Assembly (NCBI GenBank): GCA_028686425.1
Contig: JAQUBZ010000019.1
Location: 1 to 44,145, forward strand
DNA: 44,145 bases
Source: Bacteroidales bacterium
GTDB taxonomy: Bacteria; Bacteroidota; Bacteroidia; Bacteroidales; UBA932
Reading direction: 5' to 3'
Part shown: in pieces, positions 42,201 to 44,145 of the stretch
Position numbering within the stretch: position 1 is the first letter of the stretch
Layout of the letters: each line of letters opens with the position of its first letter
Notes under the pieces: generated by a model
Told to the model about the DNA's origin: nothing
Databases searched by the model: none
What the model saw: the letters and a program-made list of their open reading frames with translations, nothing else
Made by a program: the position numbers and the translations under genes

Positions 42201-43388
42201 CTATTCAACGTTCTCATAATAAGTATGATACGCATTCACTAACTGATTCATAGCCTTTTCAAGTATTGAACGCGGACACCCGACATTCATACGCATAAAT
42301 CCCTCTCCTCCATGCCCGAAATCCTCACCGTCATTAAGTGCAAGATGAGCCTTGTTTACAAACAGATCAATCAACTTTTCATGGCTCAATTCCAATCTGT
42401 TGCAGTTAATCCATACTAAAAATGAAGCATCGGGCTTGACAACAAATATTTTAGGAATGTTAACACTCAGAAAATCATACACATAGTCAACATTTTTCTG
42501 AACATACTTCAGCATATTTTTTCTCCACTTGTCACCTTTGGTGAAAGCTGCCTCGGTCGCAATCGCAGAAATAAAAGTAGGTGCATTTAATTCATTATCA
42601 TTCAGATACTTAAAGAACTTATCCCGAATTTCTTTATTATGAACTACGGCAAATGAACTTACAAGACCCGCCATATTGAAAGTTTTGGTGGGAGCAGCGA
42701 AAGTAATAGAGATGTCTGCCGCAATTTCCGATGCCATTGCAAAAGGTACGTGAACTTTATCATAAAGTGCCATATCTGCATGAATTTCATCAGAAATGAC
42801 TAATACACCGTGCCTTGCACAAATTTCAGCAAGTCTTGCCAGAGTCTTCTCCCCCCAAATACGTCCTGCAGGGTTATGAGGATTGGACAATATCAACAAT
42901 TTCGGATTCTGCTCCATGCACTCTTCAAGTTGGTTGAAATCCATCTCATATACACCTCTGTTGTATATGAGCGGATTGTATATCAGCTCACGGTCATTGT
43001 TTTGAGGAAGATGAATAAATGGCATATAGACCGGCGGCTGAATGACTATTTTATCTCCCGGCTTTGTAAAACACTGTATCACAAAACCTATCCCCCTTAC
43101 AATCCCAGGAATAAACGTCAACTCTTCCCTTGTAAATTCCCATCCGTGAATAGAGTTCTCCCAATTGATGATCGACTCCCAATAACTCTCCTTCGGAATG
43201 GAATATCCGTATATCTGATGCTCCAATCTTTCTTTTAATGCATCGGCAATGCAGTCGGGAGTTTTAAAATCCATATCGGCCACCCATAACGGTATAAGAT
43301 CTTCATCTCCAAAACGTTCCTTTAAAACGTCTGTCTTGATGGCACCACTTCCGCGCCTGTCAATGACTTTATCAAATATACTTTTCAT
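42201..43388 (-). CDS. MalY/PatB-type C-S lyase (cystathionine beta-lyase family)
   Basis: PLP-dependent fold-type I enzyme, 395 residues from the ATG at 43388 (MKSIFDKVIDRRGSGAIK); upstream in-frame extension lacks homology. Signs: LIPLWVADMDFKTP, PGIVRGIGFVIQ, LSNPHNPAGRIW, SDEIHADMAL, and the PLP lysine in AAPTKTFNMAGL. PatB/MalY enzymes cleave cystathionine or cysteine conjugates, giving pyruvate, ammonia and a thiol or sulfide; some release H2S from cysteine. It has a -7 element 19 bases upstream. Aminotransferase activity is the alternative. Confidence 0.9.
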   Translation of the reverse strand: MKSIFDKVIDRRGSGAIKTDVLKERFGDEDLIPLWVADMDFKTPDCIADALKERLEHQIYGYSIPKESYWESIINWENSIHGWEFTREELTFIPGIVRGIGFVIQCFTKPGDKIVIQPPVYMPFIHLPQNNDRELIYNPLIYNRGVYEMDFNQLEECMEQNPKLLILSNPHNPAGRIWGEKTLARLAEICARHGVLVISDEIHADMALYDKVHVPFAMASEIAADISITFAAPTKTFNMAGLVSSFAVVHNKEIRDKFFKYLNDNELNAPTFISAIATEAAFTKGDKWRKNMLKYVQKNVDYVYDFLSVNIPKIFVVKPDASFLVWINCNRLELSHEKLIDLFVNKAHLALNDGEDFGHGGEGFMRMNVGCPRSILEKAMNQLVNAYHTYYENVE

Positions 43389-43406
43389 ACGTAAAAAATC
43401 TAACTT

Positions 43407-43414
43407 CAAATATA
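43407..43414 (-). promoter_or_regulatory. -7 element (TATATTTG) for the PatB-type gene
   Basis: Minus-strand TATATTTG is 19 bases before the ATG at 43388. No -33 TTTG is seen at the right distance. Confidence 0.45.
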
Positions 43415-43537
43415 CATAAAAAATCACAGAGGCATGACACAAGATTATCAAAACTCTACAAAGAATTTGCAAATCACTGAAAACAAGTTAAATAAATATA
43501 CCATATCATGAATAGCACACAATTGGTTATCATAATA

Positions 43538-43561
43538 TGACAGCTGCACCCCATAACGGAC
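43538..43561. repeat. Terminal inverted-repeat end of the IS3-family element
   Basis: The sequence beginning TGACAGCTGCACCCCATAAC resembles IS3-group ends (TG start followed by GCACCCC). It lies about 80 bases past the stop of the transposase on the side where the element's 3' end is expected. The partner end is not visible. Confidence 0.6.
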
Positions 43562-43596
43562 TGCAGCTGTTTGTAAGGAGCGCACCCGGTGCGCTC
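43562..43596. other. Two hairpins at the IS3 end
   Basis: ACAGCTGCA (43540-43548) pairs with TGCAGCTGT (43562-43570), and GAGCGCACC pairs with GGTGCGCTC around one C (43578-43596). Neither is followed by a good T run. They may block read-through into or out of the element. Confidence 0.4.
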
Positions 43597-43641
43597 AAAA
43601 AGTATTAGATTTGGAATTGCAAACTTTATTGGTACAAAAAG

Positions 43642-44091
43642 TTAAGCCACATTAATTAATTTATTTTGTTTATAATATTCATCCCAATATTCTTCAATTG
43701 TAAGATTATGAAGAGTAGAATGCCTTCTTTTTTTATTATACCACACTTCTAAATATTCAAATATTGCAGATTCCATTTCTGTATAATTCAGTTTTTTGCT
43801 ACCATATATCAATTCCACTTTAAGTGTTTTAAAGAAACTTTCTGCGACAGCATTATCCCAACAATTCCCTTTTCTGCTCATACTTTGTATTATACTTAAA
43901 GATTTTAATTGTCTAACAGTGGCTTCACAGGCATATTGAACACCTCTGTCTGAGTGAAAAATTAAATCAGGCTTTCTCACTCTGGCCGATAACGCCATCT
44001 TCAACGCCAGCAGCACAGTTGTAATCAGTAACTTTGAATCCCCGAATTTTCGCAAAGTTAATTCCCCGTTTTGAGGAATAGAAAAAAGCAT
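43642..44091 (-). pseudogene. IS3-family transposase OrfB, C-terminal fragment
   Basis: The 149-residue frame contains the rve/DDE integrase core of IS3 OrfB: LIFHSDRGVQYA (second Asp of DDE) and GNCWDNAVAESFFKTLKVEL (catalytic Glu), then YLEVWYNKKRRHSTL and the C-terminal IEEYWDEYYKQN. Intact OrfB is about 270-290 residues. The first roughly 25 residues here do not look like IS3 and seem to be read from DNA fused at the break. The HTH region and first catalytic Asp are missing, so it should be non-functional. Confidence 0.8.
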
Positions 44092-44102
44092 TCATAACTT
44101 TG
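44070..44102 (+). promoter_or_regulatory. Near-perfect Bacteroidota promoter: TTTG-N21-TAACTTTG
   Basis: TTTG (44070-44073), 21 bases, then TAACTTTG (44095-44102): both boxes and the spacing agree with consensus. It faces the right edge and would start transcription near 44108, about 19 bases before an ATG. Confidence 0.7.
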
Positions 44103-44136
44103 TAAATGACAAAAAATACAAAAAATATGAATGCTT
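44086..44136. repeat. 10-bp inverted repeat around the right-edge start site
   Basis: AAGCATTCAT (44086-44095) and ATGAATGCTT (44127-44136) are perfect inverted copies. The left copy abuts the -7 box and the right copy begins with the ATG of the edge gene. It could be an operator or a structured leader. Confidence 0.55.
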
Positions 44137-44145
44137 ACAATCTCG
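44127..44145 (+). CDS. 5' end of a gene leaving the right edge
   Basis: ATG at 44127 opens Met-Asn-Ala-Tyr-Asn-Leu before the window ends. A strong promoter stands upstream, so it is likely a true gene start. The product cannot be identified from six residues; a transposase of a second element is possible. Confidence 0.45.

Larger units (their letters stand above)
43538..44020 (-). mobile_element. IS3-family insertion sequence, truncated
   Basis: From the end at 43538 to about 44020 the DNA fits the 3' half of an IS3-family element: the C-terminal half of OrfB and one end. The N-terminal half of OrfB, OrfA and the other end are missing. They are replaced after about 44020 by unrelated DNA with its own promoter. 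The element is probably inactive. The exact junction is uncertain. Confidence 0.7.

Noticed and set aside
43540-43596. Rho-independent terminator for the PatB-type gene or the transposase
   Set aside because: The two stems have no proper T run on either strand, and the PatB gene reads away from them.

Overview
The window is a stretch of chromosome from a Bacteroidota bacterium, most probably order Bacteroidales. This rests on repeated TAnnTTTG (-7) promoter elements, a set of SPII-type lipoproteins, LytS/LytTR-type two-component genes, a DUF3467 protein, a four-subunit branched-chain 2-oxoacid:ferredoxin oxidoreductase next to an ADP-forming acyl-CoA synthetase, ATP-dependent PEP carboxykinase, and the zapA-RNA-rny order. 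Genus cannot be decided from the sequence alone. Coding density is high. Mobile DNA is seen only at the right edge (a truncated IS3-family element), with a gene-poor stretch at the left edge.

Layout. (1) 294-10440, minus strand: one long tightly packed operon, valS, Ca2+-type P-ATPase, tatA, tatC, an ABC-F ATPase and an rRNA 2'-O-methyltransferase. tatC and the ABC-F gene carry in-frame tandem repeats (39-bp and 24-bp units), and the ATPase carries low-complexity inserts. (2) 10556-13128, plus: a fucose/arabinose isomerase-fold protein, a KdsC-type phosphatase and a Maf protein. recQ and a nucleoside-deoxyribosyltransferase-like lipoprotein follow on the minus strand. (3) 15696-19447, plus: dsrC, a DsrM/NarI-like cytochrome b, a DsrK-like FeS/CCG protein and a cysteine desulfurase, closed by a strong terminator. 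No DsrAB is present here. This is the most unusual gene set in the window. (4) 19537-23400, plus: pckA, a small lipoprotein and a zinc peptidase lipoprotein. (5) 23404-27824, minus: a small lipoprotein with its own promoter, then amidohydrolase, nucleoside phosphorylase, MtnA and an MBL hydrolase joined by 1-bp overlaps or gaps. This reads as a methylthioadenosine salvage operon running through methylthioinosine. (6) 27954-32930, plus: ADP-forming acyl-CoA synthetase, a 51-aa membrane peptide not found by ordinary ORF calling, and the four VOR/KOR subunits (delta, alpha, beta, gamma), a unit for substrate-level ATP synthesis from 2-oxoacids. (7) 32902-37503, minus: LytTR regulator, LytS-type kinase, DUF3467 protein, RNase Y, a structured RNA candidate in the 6S (ssrS) position, zapA and a coiled-coil protein. 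(8) 37511-43414, minus: 5'-nucleotidase-type lipoprotein, nitrilase/omega-amidase, dicarboxylate/amino-acid symporter, isoaspartyl peptidase/asparaginase, and a MalY/PatB-type C-S lyase. (9) 43538-44145: an IS3 remnant fused to other DNA holding a near-consensus promoter for a gene that leaves the window.

How the genes work together. Several blocks point to an anaerobic amino-acid-using lifestyle: asparaginase with symporter and omega-amidase supplies Asp/Glu and 2-oxoacids; VOR with ADP-forming synthetase turns 2-oxoacids into reduced ferredoxin, CO2 and ATP; PEP carboxykinase ties C4 and C3 pools. Sulfur handling recurs: PatB-type C-S lyase, cysteine desulfurase with DsrC and DsrMK-like proteins, and methylthio-nucleoside salvage. 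Function calls come from motifs read by eye; no database search was possible.
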